DNA of 64,000 nucleotides from Marinospirillum minutulum DSM 6287. Its GTDB lineage: Bacteria > Pseudomonadota > Gammaproteobacteria > Pseudomonadales > Halomonadaceae. The translations under genes and the position numbers were made by a program. Below the pieces are notes generated by a model. That model was not told where the DNA came from and made no database searches. It saw nothing but the letters and a program-made list of their open reading frames with translations. Location: positions 186,001-250,000 of the forward strand of contig NZ_AULO01000009.1 of assembly GCF_000422325.1 (NCBI RefSeq), given 5' to 3'. Shown piece by piece: positions 40,034-49,292 of the stretch (its first letter is position 1; the number at the start of each line of letters is the position of its first letter).

Positions 40034-41572
40034 GTGCAAAACAAAAAGCGTATTCCAGTTAGTGAAAATGTTGCTTATACCCACTGGGAGATGCCCGATC
40101 TCACCGGCGTTAAGCGTCGTATTGCGCAACGTTTAAGCGAACTTCAAGAACAAGAAGTATCCGAAGCTGAAGAAGCAGCAGAACCCGTTTTGCCAAGCCA
40201 AGAAGAAGTAGACGCACTAAAAGAGCAGGCTAGGCAAGAAGGTTATGCTGCAGGCTTTACAGAAGGTAGCCTTGCAGGCAAAGAAGATGGTCGTGCGCTA
40301 GGTTACCAAGAAGGTGAGCAAACTGGACAAGAAGCAGGTTTTCAAGCTGGGTATCAGCGAGGCTTAGATCAAGCTGAACAAGAGGTTGATCAACAATTAG
40401 CTAGGCTGCAAAGCCTGATAGTACAGCTACAAGGGCCTTTGGCTGCCTTAGATCATGAAGTCGAAGGTGCACTTTTATCCCTAGTCGATTTAGTCTGCCG
40501 AGCAATTTTGCGTCGCGAAATAAAAATTGAAAGAGGCTTCTTGTCAGAAGTGATACAAGAAGCCGTTGCTGCCTTACCGGCGGGGCATCAAAGATTAAGA
40601 ATTTTTCTTAACCCTGAAGATTTAAATTTAGCTGAAGCAGCCTGCCAAGACTTACTAGAAGATTACCGCCTAGTTGGTGACCCTGAAGTAACCTTGGGCG
40701 GTGTTAAAATTGAAACCTTGCAAAGCCTTGTTGATTCTACGCTAGAAAATCGCTACAAAAAAATCATAGAAAAGTTGCTAGGTAGCGCTTATCAGTCTAC
40801 TGCAAGCAATTTTGAGCCTCTGCCCGAGCAGGTATTAGCTACCCCAGATGCAACGCCTTTAGCTGAAACAACCTTCTCGGAACCTACTGCTACCGAAACT
40901 CAACAGCCTGAAAGCCTGGACAAAGCAAACCTAGAAAACGCTACTAGCTCAGAGTTAGAGGATACAGCCGTTTCTGAGCAGCCAATGCCGGAGCCAGTTG
41001 CACAAGTAAGCCTACAGCGTGGTAAAGCACCACGTCATGAGCAACCCTTGGCGCCTGCGCCTAAAGAAGAAGCTATAGCTGAAGCAGAAGCTCCTCAAGC
41101 AGAAGAAGCTACAGAAACAGTAGTTAATGAATCAATAGATGAACCCTTTGAGCAGGTGCAGGATGAAGCAACTGAAAATGAAGCTACCAATCATCCAGCT
41201 ACTAGCGAGCTAGCAACAGATGAACTATTTGCTGAAGAAACAGTAGCAGAAGACCTTGCGCCAGAAAGCTTAGAAAGTAACTCTGAAAAAGTTGATGATT
41301 TCTTGGATGAGTTTGCTGCTGACGATGCAGAAACTGAATTCGAAGCACTTTTAGCTGAGTCAGCTAGTGGCACAGCTGCAAGTGATGCTGAAGTTAAAGA
41401 TGAACCTGCGGAAGCAGATGCTATTTTAGAAGAAGCAGAATGGGCACCTGAATCTGTTCATGATGACCGTTACCTTGAAAACGTACTTGAAAGCACCTGG
41501 CTAGATGACTTGCAAGAACCTGAGGGCGATGAACCTTTAGATGCGCCATCTGCTGAAAAGCCGAGCGACTAA
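40034..41572 (+). CDS. fliH: Flagellar export regulator FliH with long acidic C-terminal tail
   Basis: 512 residues with a GTG start at 40034 (TAGGTAGG upstream), about twice the usual FliH length of 220-280. The N-terminal part is standard. Residues about 70-118 carry the GxxxG-type repeat ([17 protein letters not shown] and following) and coiled coil. Residues about 130-255 are the E-set-like FliI/FliN-binding domain ([41 protein letters not shown]). From about 255 to 512 there is a low-complexity Glu/Ala/Thr/Pro/Ser-rich acidic tail without predicted fold, ending [14 protein letters not shown]. FliH restrains the ATPase FliI and docks it at the export gate. The tail's role is unknown. Confidence 0.9.
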   Translation: MQNKKRIPVSENVAYTHWEMPDLTGVKRRIAQRLSELQEQEVSEAEEAAEPVLPSQEEVDALKEQARQEGYAAGFTEGSLAGKEDGRALGYQEGEQTGQEAGFQAGYQRGLDQAEQEVDQQLARLQSLIVQLQGPLAALDHEVEGALLSLVDLVCRAILRREIKIERGFLSEVIQEAVAALPAGHQRLRIFLNPEDLNLAEAACQDLLEDYRLVGDPEVTLGGVKIETLQSLVDSTLENRYKKIIEKLLGSAYQSTASNFEPLPEQVLATPDATPLAETTFSEPTATETQQPESLDKANLENATSSELEDTAVSEQPMPEPVAQVSLQRGKAPRHEQPLAPAPKEEAIAEAEAPQAEEATETVVNESIDEPFEQVQDEATENEATNHPATSELATDELFAEETVAEDLAPESLESNSEKVDDFLDEFAADDAETEFEALLAESASGTAASDAEVKDEPAEADAILEEAEWAPESVHDDRYLENVLESTWLDDLQEPEGDEPLDAPSAEKPSD

Positions 41573-41573
41573 A

Positions 41574-42923
41574 ATGGTTAACCTAAGTCTGGCAGAGCGT
41601 TTAAAAAGCCATCAAAAAAATATCCCACTAGATAAACCTTTAGTAGAAGGGCGATTAGTGCGTATGGTCGGCCTTACACTTGAAGCAGTTGGTTGCAATC
41701 TGCCGGTTGGTTCTTACTGCGATATTGAATCAACAACAGGTACGCCTGTTGAGGCCGAAGTGGTTGGTTTTTCAGGCGAAAACATCTTTTTAATGCCATT
41801 AAAAACTGCAGAAGGTTTGCGCCCTGGTGCAAGGGTTACACCTAATTTAAAGGCAATGAATGTTCCCGTTGGGTTCGGTTTACTGGGTCGTGTTCTCGAT
41901 GGTTATGGGCGCCCTTTAGATGGTAAAGGGCCTTTAGAAGTCGACGGCGAAGCTAGTTTAAATGGCAGAACAATTAATCCCCTTGAACGTCACCCGATAG
42001 ATACACCTTTAGATGTTGGTGTAGGCGCAATTAATGCAATGCTAACGGTTGGTCAGGGTCAGCGAATGGGTTTGTTTGCTGGAAGTGGTGTAGGTAAGTC
42101 AGTTTTGCTAGGTATGATGACTCGCTTTACCCAAGCTGATATTACTGTTGTTGGCTTGGTAGGTGAGCGTGGTCGTGAGGTGCAAGAGTTTATTGAAAAA
42201 ATTCTTGGTCCAGAAGGCATGGCACGTTCAGTAGTCATTGCTTCTCCTGCTGATGATGCTCCATTAATGCGCTTACGTGCAGCCCAGCTCACCCATAGTA
42301 TTGCAGAGTATTACCGTGACAAAGGTAAGCGGGTGCTTTTATTGATGGACTCGCTAACCCGTTATGCACAGGCGCAACGTGAAATAGCGCTAGCCGTCGG
42401 AGAACCGCCCGCAACTAAGGGTTACCCACCTTCTGTTTTTGCTATGCTACCTAAGCTAGTGGAGCGCACAGGTAATGCAGCAAAAGGGCAAGGTTCTATC
42501 ACTGCTTTTTATACTGTATTAACCGAAGGCGATGATCAACAAGACCCTATTGCTGATGCTGCGCGAGCCATTCTAGATGGTCATGTGGTTTTGTCGCGAC
42601 GTTTGGCAGAAGAAGGGCATTATCCAGCCATAGATATAGAGGCCTCCATTAGCCGCGCTATGCCACAAATAGTTAGTGCTGAACACTTGTCTCGTGTATA
42701 TCGTTTTAAGCAGCTTTATGCCAAGTATCAGCAGAATAAAGACCTGATTAACGTAGGTGCTTATACTCAGGGTAGCGATCAAGAAATAGACTTGTCCATT
42801 GCATTAATGCCTGTGATGCGTCAGTTTTTACAGCAAGGTCTGGACGAACAAACGGATTTACTTACGAGTAATCAGCGTTTAGAGCTGTTGGCTAAAAATA
42901 TGTTTTTAACGCAAGAGCAGTGA
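41574..42923 (+). CDS. fliI: Flagellum-specific export ATPase FliI
   Basis: 449 residues from the ATG at 41574, one base after the fliH stop; the frame is open to 41541 but that would overlap fliH. It is an F1-beta-like hexameric ATPase that unfolds and delivers export substrates. Walker A is [14 protein letters not shown] (about 164-173), Walker [27 protein letters not shown], and the type III ATPase signature [18 protein letters not shown] is present. Full length. Confidence 0.97.
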   Translation: MVNLSLAERLKSHQKNIPLDKPLVEGRLVRMVGLTLEAVGCNLPVGSYCDIESTTGTPVEAEVVGFSGENIFLMPLKTAEGLRPGARVTPNLKAMNVPVGFGLLGRVLDGYGRPLDGKGPLEVDGEASLNGRTINPLERHPIDTPLDVGVGAINAMLTVGQGQRMGLFAGSGVGKSVLLGMMTRFTQADITVVGLVGERGREVQEFIEKILGPEGMARSVVIASPADDAPLMRLRAAQLTHSIAEYYRDKGKRVLLLMDSLTRYAQAQREIALAVGEPPATKGYPPSVFAMLPKLVERTGNAAKGQGSITAFYTVLTEGDDQQDPIADAARAILDGHVVLSRRLAEEGHYPAIDIEASISRAMPQIVSAEHLSRVYRFKQLYAKYQQNKDLINVGAYTQGSDQEIDLSIALMPVMRQFLQQGLDEQTDLLTSNQRLELLAKNMFLTQEQ

Positions 42924-42932
42924 GGTGGCTAG

Positions 42933-43379
42933 GTGAGTCGTGAAAAGCGTTTACAGCCTGTGTTAAAACTTGCTCAAGGCAAGGTTGATGAAGCTGCACG
43001 CGCTTTAGGTTATTTAAATAGTAAAATTGCAGCTGAACAAGCAACCCAGGGTCAGTTAAAGGTATATGAATCAGAGTACCTACAGTTGATGCGTGGTGGT
43101 GATGAACCAGGCCGAAAGATGGATGTTCATGCGGTAATGCGCTACCAGTTGTTTGTTCAACGCTTAGAAGCAGCTCAAATCCAACAGAATGAACAAATAA
43201 AACTGCTTGAAGAACAAAAAGCTCAGGTTACTGAGCACTGGATTAAAACCCAAGCAAGAGCTAAAGCAATCAGTAGTGTAATGGAAGCAGCACGTCAAGA
43301 CGAAGCTGTTATGGCTAACCGGCAGGAACAAAAACTCTTTGATGAGTTTAATAGTCAACGTGCTTCAAGAAGAATTTAG
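42933..43379 (+). CDS. fliJ: Flagellar export chaperone FliJ
   Basis: 148 residues with a GTG start preceded by GAGGTGG. Two long amphipathic helices predict the antiparallel coiled coil of FliJ, which inserts into the FliI hexamer like the gamma subunit of F1 and contacts FlhA. Typical length and position between fliI and fliK; sequence conservation in this family is low, so position carries much of the call. Confidence 0.9.
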   Translation: MSREKRLQPVLKLAQGKVDEAARALGYLNSKIAAEQATQGQLKVYESEYLQLMRGGDEPGRKMDVHAVMRYQLFVQRLEAAQIQQNEQIKLLEEQKAQVTEHWIKTQARAKAISSVMEAARQDEAVMANRQEQKLFDEFNSQRASRRI

Positions 43380-43459
43380 CTCTTGGCATGAATCCTGCTT
43401 AAACCTAGTTATAGTGTTTTTTAATCCTGTGTAACAGGTTGAAACTAGGAAGCGAATAA

Positions 43460-44848
43460 ATGAATACCTCTGCAAAACTTGATTTTTTACTTAGTTCTAA
43501 AGCTAGCAGTCCACCGCCAGCACCTTCTAAAGCACCCCGCTCTAGGGTGGATGTATCTGAATTTAAAGGTCAGTTAGAAAAACAGCTACATAATGCTAAA
43601 CCAACAGATGGCTTGGCAAATCAGTCACAAACAACTAAGAATAAAGCACCTAATAAGGCTGAAGTTGCAGAAAAAAATGTTCAAGCCCTAGATAGAAATC
43701 GCCATTCTGCTCCAACTGAAAATAGCGAAATAGAACACCAAGAGGTAAGTGGCGAATCTTTGCCGATTAGTGAAGAAGCACGGAAGTTTCTTGCCGCTTT
43801 GCCAGAAGAAGACCAGCAACAAGTTTTGGACGAGGTGCGTGATTGGTTTGCTAGCCTGTCACCTGAAGCATTGCAAAATTTAAAGCAGCAGTTAGAAGAA
43901 GATCCAGAGCAACTTTTAGCAAGTCTACCACCAGAGTTACAAACGCTTTTAGCTAAAATTCAGAAGGTTAGTTTAGATGACCTTAAAGTAACAGAGGGTT
44001 TTACAGACTTACTAGCAGGCTTGTTAGGCGCAGATATTGATTTTCAACGTGTTGCAGCTATTCAATTCCAACCTGGTGCCGTGGGTGAGCTGAAGTTATT
44101 AGCTGATGCGGCATCTTTACGCAGCAATGAAACCTTGTCTGCAATTGCTCGAGATCCTGCAGTTAAAGATAACTCGTCTTTAATAACTAAAGAAGATAAG
44201 TCCAACACTAAAGAGCAGACGAGTGATCAAAACGCATCTAAACAAGATAAGTTAAACGAATTGGTTAGTAATTTAGGCAAGGCAAGCTCACAGGGTGTAG
44301 CAAGAGCTGGTGGCGAAGCTTTAAATCAATTGTTACAGGCTGCAGGTATGGGGTTGGTTAGCTCACAAGCAGCTGGTGCAGGAACACAAACGGTTGCAAG
44401 AATGGCTGCAGGGTTTACTAGTATGCCCCTGATGATGCAGGCGGCAGCTGAATCTAATGCCCAAGCCTTAGCTAACCGCATTAGCATGATGAATGCTAAA
44501 AATTTACAAGTAGCAGAAATGCGTTTAGACCCACCCAACTTAGGAAGTGTTAGGGTTCAAATTCGGATGCAGGGTGAACAGGCTTCAGTAATTTTTCAAG
44601 CACCTAATGCCCATGCTCGTGAACTATTAGAGCAATCTTTGCCTAAGTTGCGTGAGATGATGGAGGCTGAAGGGTTAATGTTAGCTGATGCTCAAGTATC
44701 TGAAGAGTCTTTCTCAGGTCAAGGGCAAGAAAAAGACGGTTCAAACCAATTTGCTGGTTCAGGTTTAGCAGGCAAGGAAGAAACACTTGAAGAGATGCAA
44801 ATACCTGTCTTAACTCAGCCTTTAGGTCTGATAGACTATTACGCTTAG
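43460..44848 (+). CDS. fliK: Flagellar hook-length control protein FliK
   Basis: 462 residues. The long N-terminal region (about 1-310) is hydrophilic and disordered, fitting the ruler function. The C-terminal Flg_hook domain has the conserved segment LQVAEMRLDPPNLGSVRVQI and LLEQSLPKLREMMEAEGLML. This domain contacts FlhB and switches export from hook to filament substrates. RBS AGGAAG lies before the ATG. A separate FliK-like gene lies at 62.5 kb. Confidence 0.93.
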   Translation: MNTSAKLDFLLSSKASSPPPAPSKAPRSRVDVSEFKGQLEKQLHNAKPTDGLANQSQTTKNKAPNKAEVAEKNVQALDRNRHSAPTENSEIEHQEVSGESLPISEEARKFLAALPEEDQQQVLDEVRDWFASLSPEALQNLKQQLEEDPEQLLASLPPELQTLLAKIQKVSLDDLKVTEGFTDLLAGLLGADIDFQRVAAIQFQPGAVGELKLLADAASLRSNETLSAIARDPAVKDNSSLITKEDKSNTKEQTSDQNASKQDKLNELVSNLGKASSQGVARAGGEALNQLLQAAGMGLVSSQAAGAGTQTVARMAAGFTSMPLMMQAAAESNAQALANRISMMNAKNLQVAEMRLDPPNLGSVRVQIRMQGEQASVIFQAPNAHARELLEQSLPKLREMMEAEGLMLADAQVSEESFSGQGQEKDGSNQFAGSGLAGKEETLEEMQIPVLTQPLGLIDYYA

Positions 44849-44908
44849 CATCTAGCTATTGTTAAATTATTTACTAGCAAGTTAGTAATTGAAAGGAGAT
44901 GGGGGCGT

Positions 44909-45394
44909 ATGGCTGAAGGTGAAAAGAAAAACAAACTACTACTTATTGGTGGTTTAGTCGTTGGATTGGCTATAGTTGGTGCACTTGCCGTAGGTGGAAC
45001 CCTCTATTTTTTAGATAAAGGCCCTGCTGAAGGTGAAGAGCAATCTGCGAGTGCCACGAGCAACAAGCCTACCAAGAGCACTTCTTTTTACTATTCTTTT
45101 GAAGAGCCTTTTGTTGCACCTATGGTTTCTTCTGACCGTAGGCAGCGCTTTCTGCAAATATCTTTAGCAATTAAAACAGAAAGCACTGACATAGCTTTGG
45201 CTGTAGAAAAACATATGCCCTTGCTTAAGAACAACCTTAATAGGTTATTCACCAAACAAGATTACCAAACGATGCAAACACCTGAAGGAAAACTACAGCT
45301 TCAAATGAGTGCTTTTGAAGTGGTGCAGGAAGTTATGGATCGTGAAAAAATGAAAATTGATGAAGTGCTGATTACAGATTTTGTAATGCAGTAA
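44909..45394 (+). CDS. fliL: Flagellar basal body-associated protein FliL
   Basis: 161 residues. A short cytoplasmic tail is followed by one transmembrane helix (about 9-30, LLLIGGLVVGLAIVGALAVG), a linker, and the periplasmic stomatin-like domain (FVAPMVSSDRRQRFLQISLAI, VEKHMPLLKNNLNRLF). FliL surrounds and supports the stator. It is preceded by GAAAGGAG and followed by fliM after 38 bases. Confidence 0.95.
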   Translation: MAEGEKKNKLLLIGGLVVGLAIVGALAVGGTLYFLDKGPAEGEEQSASATSNKPTKSTSFYYSFEEPFVAPMVSSDRRQRFLQISLAIKTESTDIALAVEKHMPLLKNNLNRLFTKQDYQTMQTPEGKLQLQMSAFEVVQEVMDREKMKIDEVLITDFVMQ

Positions 45395-45432
45395 TTAGTA
45401 TTAAAGCTATTTGACTGACAAGGTGGGGCGTT

Positions 45433-46410
45433 ATGGCAGTACAGGATCTACTCTCGCAGGATGAAATAGACCTACTGCTGCATGGTGTTGATGATGATGA
45501 TCTGCCTGATCCGTCTGATGCCAATGCAGATCCAGGTGGTGTTCATAGTTATGACATTACTAGTCAGGATAGGATTGTACGTGGGCGTATGCCTACCTTG
45601 GAAATGATTAACGAGCGTTTTGCCCGTTATACCCGTATAAGCCTATTTAACTTACTTCGCCGCAGTGCTCACGTTGCATCGGGTGGCGTACAAATAATGA
45701 AATTTGGTGAGTATGTACACACACTTTATGTTCCCACCAGTCTCAATCTTGTAAAAATTCGTCCCCTCAGAGGTACTTCACTCTTTGTAATGGATGCCAA
45801 GCTGGTTTTTAAGCTGGTAGATAACTTTTTTGGTGGTGATGGACGTCATGCCAAAATTGAGGGGCGAGAGTTTACACCTACAGAAATTAGAATTGTTCAA
45901 AAGGTTTTAGAACAGGTTTTTATCGATTTAAAAGAAGCTTGGGCAACCGTTTTACCGCTTAACTTTGAATACATAGGGTTTGAAGTTAACCCAGCTATGG
46001 CCAACATTGTTAGCCCTAGTGAAGTGGTGGTGGTTAGCACTTTCCATATTGAATTAGATGGCGGTGGTGGTGATTTGCATGTCACCATACCCTATTCAAT
46101 GATAGAGCCGGTGCGAGAAGAGTTAGACTCAGGTGTGCAGTCAGATGTCGATGATATTGATGAGCGTTGGGTTAGGGCGCTGCGTGCCGATATTATGGAA
46201 GCTAAAATTCCACTTGATGTAAAAGTGGTAGATAAAACACTTACCCTTAGAGACTTAGTTCACCTTGAAGCAGGAGACATAATTCCTGTAGATATGCCTG
46301 ATCACGTTACTCTACTGGCAAATGGCGTACCTGTATTTAAATGTGAGATGGGGCGCTCGGGTGAAAATCTTGCATTAAAAGTGAAAGAACAAATTAGATT
46401 GGTACGCTAA
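45433..46410 (+). CDS. fliM: Flagellar motor switch protein FliM
   Basis: 325 residues. The N-terminal CheY-P-binding peptide is conserved (QDLLSQDEIDLLLHGV). The middle CheC-like domain and the C-terminal SpoA domain follow (LDVKVVDKTLTLRDLVHLEAGDIIPVDMPDHV). FliM makes the C ring with FliG and FliN and reverses rotation when CheY-P binds. Normal length. Confidence 0.97.
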   Translation: MAVQDLLSQDEIDLLLHGVDDDDLPDPSDANADPGGVHSYDITSQDRIVRGRMPTLEMINERFARYTRISLFNLLRRSAHVASGGVQIMKFGEYVHTLYVPTSLNLVKIRPLRGTSLFVMDAKLVFKLVDNFFGGDGRHAKIEGREFTPTEIRIVQKVLEQVFIDLKEAWATVLPLNFEYIGFEVNPAMANIVSPSEVVVVSTFHIELDGGGGDLHVTIPYSMIEPVREELDSGVQSDVDDIDERWVRALRADIMEAKIPLDVKVVDKTLTLRDLVHLEAGDIIPVDMPDHVTLLANGVPVFKCEMGRSGENLALKVKEQIRLVR

Positions 46411-46454
46411 TTTTATATAACACTATTTTATTTGAAGGCAGTTAGGGACTAGTT

Positions 46455-46961
46455 ATGAGTGAAGAAGAAAATAACGATGATTGGGCAGCAGCATTAGATG
46501 AGTCTGGTGGTGATGATGATTGGGCTGCGGCAATGAATGAGCAGGCTGAATCAGAAACAGAGTCGCTTGAAGACGATGATTGGGGTGCTGCTTTAGAAGA
46601 GCAGGCTGCTGCAGACGCTGAAGATGAAATAACCGAAGACGATATTCAGTCAGCGCCCTTAGAGTATTTAGAAGATGACTCGGTTGGCTTTGATGGTGAT
46701 AACCCTAATCTAGAAGTGATTATGGACATCCCAGTTAATATTGCTATGGAAGTAGGAAGTACAGAAATAGCAATACGCAATTTGCTTCAGCTGAATCAAG
46801 GCTCTGTTATAGAGTTAGATAGACTAGCAGGTGAGCCTTTGGATGTTAAAGTAAACGGTACCCTAATAGCTCATGGTGAAGTTGTTATGGTTAACGAAAA
46901 GTTTGGTATCCGTTTGACTGATGTTGTCAGTCCATCGGAGCGTATCAAACGCTTACGTTGA
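46455..46961 (+). CDS. fliN: Flagellar motor switch protein FliN with triplicated N-terminal motif
   Basis: 168 residues, longer than E. coli FliN (137). The C-terminal SpoA domain (about 90-168) is standard: VIMDIPVNIAMEVGSTEIAIRNLLQLNQ (quoted in parts), VIELDRLAGEPLDVKVNG, FGIRLTDVVSPSERIKRLR. The acidic N-terminal region holds three copies of the motif DDW(A/G)AA(L/M)-x-E, with Trp at residues 10, 23 and 43. E. coli FliN has one such segment (DDLWAEALSEQ), which lies in the N-terminal part reported to help bind CheY. The three copies differ in synonymous codons, so the repetition is not a recent slip. FliN also anchors FliH for export. Confidence 0.95.
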   Translation: MSEEENNDDWAAALDESGGDDDWAAAMNEQAESETESLEDDDWGAALEEQAAADAEDEITEDDIQSAPLEYLEDDSVGFDGDNPNLEVIMDIPVNIAMEVGSTEIAIRNLLQLNQGSVIELDRLAGEPLDVKVNGTLIAHGEVVMVNEKFGIRLTDVVSPSERIKRLR

Positions 46962-46966
46962 TATCC

Positions 46967-47452
46967 ATGCTAGGTAAAAAGCTTGCGTATTTAGGGCAGC
47001 AAACAAAAAGTATTTGTTTGCTGCTTTTCTTGTTAGTTACCGAGCCATTATTAGCAGCTGCAGAGCCTAGTGTTGCTAGCACTGGAGCTTTAGCAACCCG
47101 AGTTTTTCTAGGCCTTGTTCTAGTTTTAGCGCTAATGTTTGCCTTAGCTTGGTTAGCTAAGCGTATGCGTTTAGCACCAGGAGCAATAGGTAGTGCTGGT
47201 GTAATACGCACTTTAGCTGTTTCTTCTTTGGGAAATCGTGAAAAACTTTTGTTAGTACAGGTGGGAGAAGAACAGCTTTTGTTGGGTGTAACTAGCCAGC
47301 AAATAACACTTCTACATGAGTTAAAAACGCCCATTGATCCAGAAAAAAGTGCTAATAAACCAGCATTTAGCCAGTTTATGCAGCACTGGTTAGTAAAAAA
47401 TAAAGCAGCAGCGACTAACCCCAAGGAGACCAAAGGTAATGACGCGGATTAG
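46967..47452 (+). CDS. fliO: Flagellar biosynthesis protein FliO
   Basis: 161 residues from the ATG at 46967; a TTG at 46958 in frame would overlap the fliN stop. A hydrophobic, signal-like N-terminus is followed by one transmembrane helix ([23 protein letters not shown]) and a cytoplasmic domain with [30 protein letters not shown]. FliO is a scaffold for assembly of the FliP-FliR export gate. It overlaps the fliP start by 14 bases. Confidence 0.92.
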   Translation: MLGKKLAYLGQQTKSICLLLFLLVTEPLLAAAEPSVASTGALATRVFLGLVLVLALMFALAWLAKRMRLAPGAIGSAGVIRTLAVSSLGNREKLLLVQVGEEQLLLGVTSQQITLLHELKTPIDPEKSANKPAFSQFMQHWLVKNKAAATNPKETKGNDAD

Positions 47453-48197
47453 TCGGCTAGCTAGCTTACTGCTAGTAGTAAGCCTTACATTAATATCTTC
47501 AAATGTGTTTGCTGAAATTCCAGGCATTGAAGCCTTGCGTATGATGCAAAATGACGATGGTAGTCAAACCTATTCGGTCACCATCCAAATTCTAGCCATT
47601 ATGACGGCCCTAACCTTTTTGCCGTCAATGCTCATTATGATGACTAGTTTTACCCGTATTATTATTGTTTTAGCAATTTTGCGTCAGGCTATGGGTTTGC
47701 AGCAAACGCCTTCTAACCAAATTGTTTTAGGTCTAACACTTTTTCTAACCTTCTTTATTATGACGCCAGTGTGGGAAAGGGTGAATGCTGAAGCTTTACA
47801 ACCCTATATAGCAGAAGAGGTTAGCCCGCTTAAAGCCGTTGAGTTAGCTAAGGCTCCTTTGCAAGAGTTTATGTTGTCACAAACGCGTGAAGTTGATTTA
47901 GATATGTTTGCTCGTATTGGTGGTTATGATGTTATTAACTCACCAGAAGAAGTTCCCTTTGTTGTACTTGTACCTGCTTTTGTTACCAGTGAATTAAAAA
48001 CGGCTTTTCAGATAGGTTTTATGCTTTTTATTCCTTTTTTAATATTAGATATGGTGGTAGCAAGTATTTTGATGGCTATGGGTATGATGATGCTTTCACC
48101 TATTATTATTTCTTTGCCATTTAAAATTATGTTATTTGTTTTAGTTGATGGTTGGACTTTGGTTATGGGTACTCTGGCAGCAAGTTATGGTTATTAA
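47439..48197 (+). CDS. fliP: Flagellar export gate protein FliP
   Basis: 252 residues. It has a cleavable signal peptide (ending VFA), then four transmembrane helices. The family signature [25 protein letters not shown] (in parts) and the [19 protein letters not shown] segment are present. Five FliP, one FliR and four FliQ form the export gate core. RBS AAGGAGA lies inside the fliO end. Confidence 0.97.
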   Translation: MTRISRLASLLLVVSLTLISSNVFAEIPGIEALRMMQNDDGSQTYSVTIQILAIMTALTFLPSMLIMMTSFTRIIIVLAILRQAMGLQQTPSNQIVLGLTLFLTFFIMTPVWERVNAEALQPYIAEEVSPLKAVELAKAPLQEFMLSQTREVDLDMFARIGGYDVINSPEEVPFVVLVPAFVTSELKTAFQIGFMLFIPFLILDMVVASILMAMGMMMLSPIIISLPFKIMLFVLVDGWTLVMGTLAASYGY

Positions 48198-48233
48198 CCT
48201 AGCTGCTAAACTATTAGTAACTGGAGGCTTAAA

Positions 48234-48503
48234 ATGACACCTGAGGTTGCGGTAGATCTTTTAAGGGAAGCGCTTTTTCTAGTTATAGTTATCGTTTTAA
48301 TTGGTGTTGTTCCTGGTTTGCTTATGGGCTTAATTGTTGCTGTATTTCAGGCAGCGACACAAATCAATGAACAAACACTCAGTTTTTTACCTCGTCTTAT
48401 GGCTACCCTGCTGGCACTTATTGTTGCTGGCCCCACTATTTTGCGTATGTTGATGGAGTTTTTTCAACGTCTCGCACATAACATTCCCTATTTGATTGGT
48501 TAA
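48234..48503 (+). CDS. fliQ: Flagellar export gate protein FliQ
   Basis: 89 residues, two transmembrane helices. The typical start MTPEVAVDLLREAL and the motif GLIVAVFQAATQINEQTLSFLPR are present. RBS TGGAGG precedes the ATG. It is a peripheral, helical-hairpin subunit of the FliPQR gate. Confidence 0.97.
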   Translation: MTPEVAVDLLREALFLVIVIVLIGVVPGLLMGLIVAVFQAATQINEQTLSFLPRLMATLLALIVAGPTILRMLMEFFQRLAHNIPYLIG

Positions 48504-48512
48504 GGTGCTTAA

Positions 48513-49292
48513 ATGACTGCCTTAACCGATGCTGAATTAACGGCCTGGGTGGGTAGCTTTTTATGGCCTTTTTTTCGCATAGGTGCTTTTTTTATGGTGG
48601 CTCCAATTTTTGGAGCTAACATGGTGCCAGCTCAAGTGCGCATTGGGTTAGCATTTTTTCTTACATTAGTTTTACTGCCTTTATTGCCACCCGTACCTGT
48701 TACAGATGCTTTATCGCCACAAACCTGGTTGTTAGTTGCACAGCAAATTTTAATTGGTATTAGTCTTGGTTTTCTAGTTCAGCTTTTATTTCAAGTTTTT
48801 ATTATTTTTGGGCAAATTGTTGCTATGCAAATAGGTATGGGTATGGCGCAAATGGCTGACCCTGCCAGTGGTGTCAACGTAACAGTATTAAGCCAATATA
48901 CGTTAATTTTAACTAACTTGGTTTTTCTTGCCACAGGTGGGCACCTAGTTATTGTCTATACTCTGGCAGAAAGCTTTACCATTATTCCTATTGGCTGGGA
49001 AGGGTTAACACGTGAACGCTCTTGGATGATTGCTATTCAAGGTGGTTGGTTGTTTGCTGGTGCACTCTTAATGGCCATGCCAATTATTATTGCTAAGCTA
49101 GTTGTTAATATTGCTTTGGGCGTTGTTACCCGTGCTGCTCCCCAGTTAAATATTTTTGTTATTGGCTTTCCTGTAATGATGATCTTAGGTTTGCTTGAAT
49201 TATGGATGTGGAGCACTGAATACCTCTTTCATTATGATCGTATGGCACGTGACGTTTTTGATTTGCTTAGAGTCTGGTTGGAGCTGAAGTAA
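48513..49292 (+). CDS. fliR: Flagellar export gate protein FliR
   Basis: 259 residues with about six hydrophobic helices. Family features include FWPFFRIGAFFMVAPIFG-like residues near the start, QIGMGMAQMADPASGVN and ALGVVTRAAPQLNIFVIGFP. The stop overlaps the flhB start in TAATG (49292). FliR completes the FliPQ gate and contacts FlhB. Confidence 0.96.
   Translation: MTALTDAELTAWVGSFLWPFFRIGAFFMVAPIFGANMVPAQVRIGLAFFLTLVLLPLLPPVPVTDALSPQTWLLVAQQILIGISLGFLVQLLFQVFIIFGQIVAMQIGMGMAQMADPASGVNVTVLSQYTLILTNLVFLATGGHLVIVYTLAESFTIIPIGWEGLTRERSWMIAIQGGWLFAGALLMAMPIIIAKLVVNIALGVVTRAAPQLNIFVIGFPVMMILGLLELWMWSTEYLFHYDRMARDVFDLLRVWLELK

Noticed and set aside
46945-47433. A 162-residue minus-strand frame opposite fliO
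   Set aside because: fliO is supported by family sequence and operon order; the antisense frame is Ser/Lys-rich shadow sequence.
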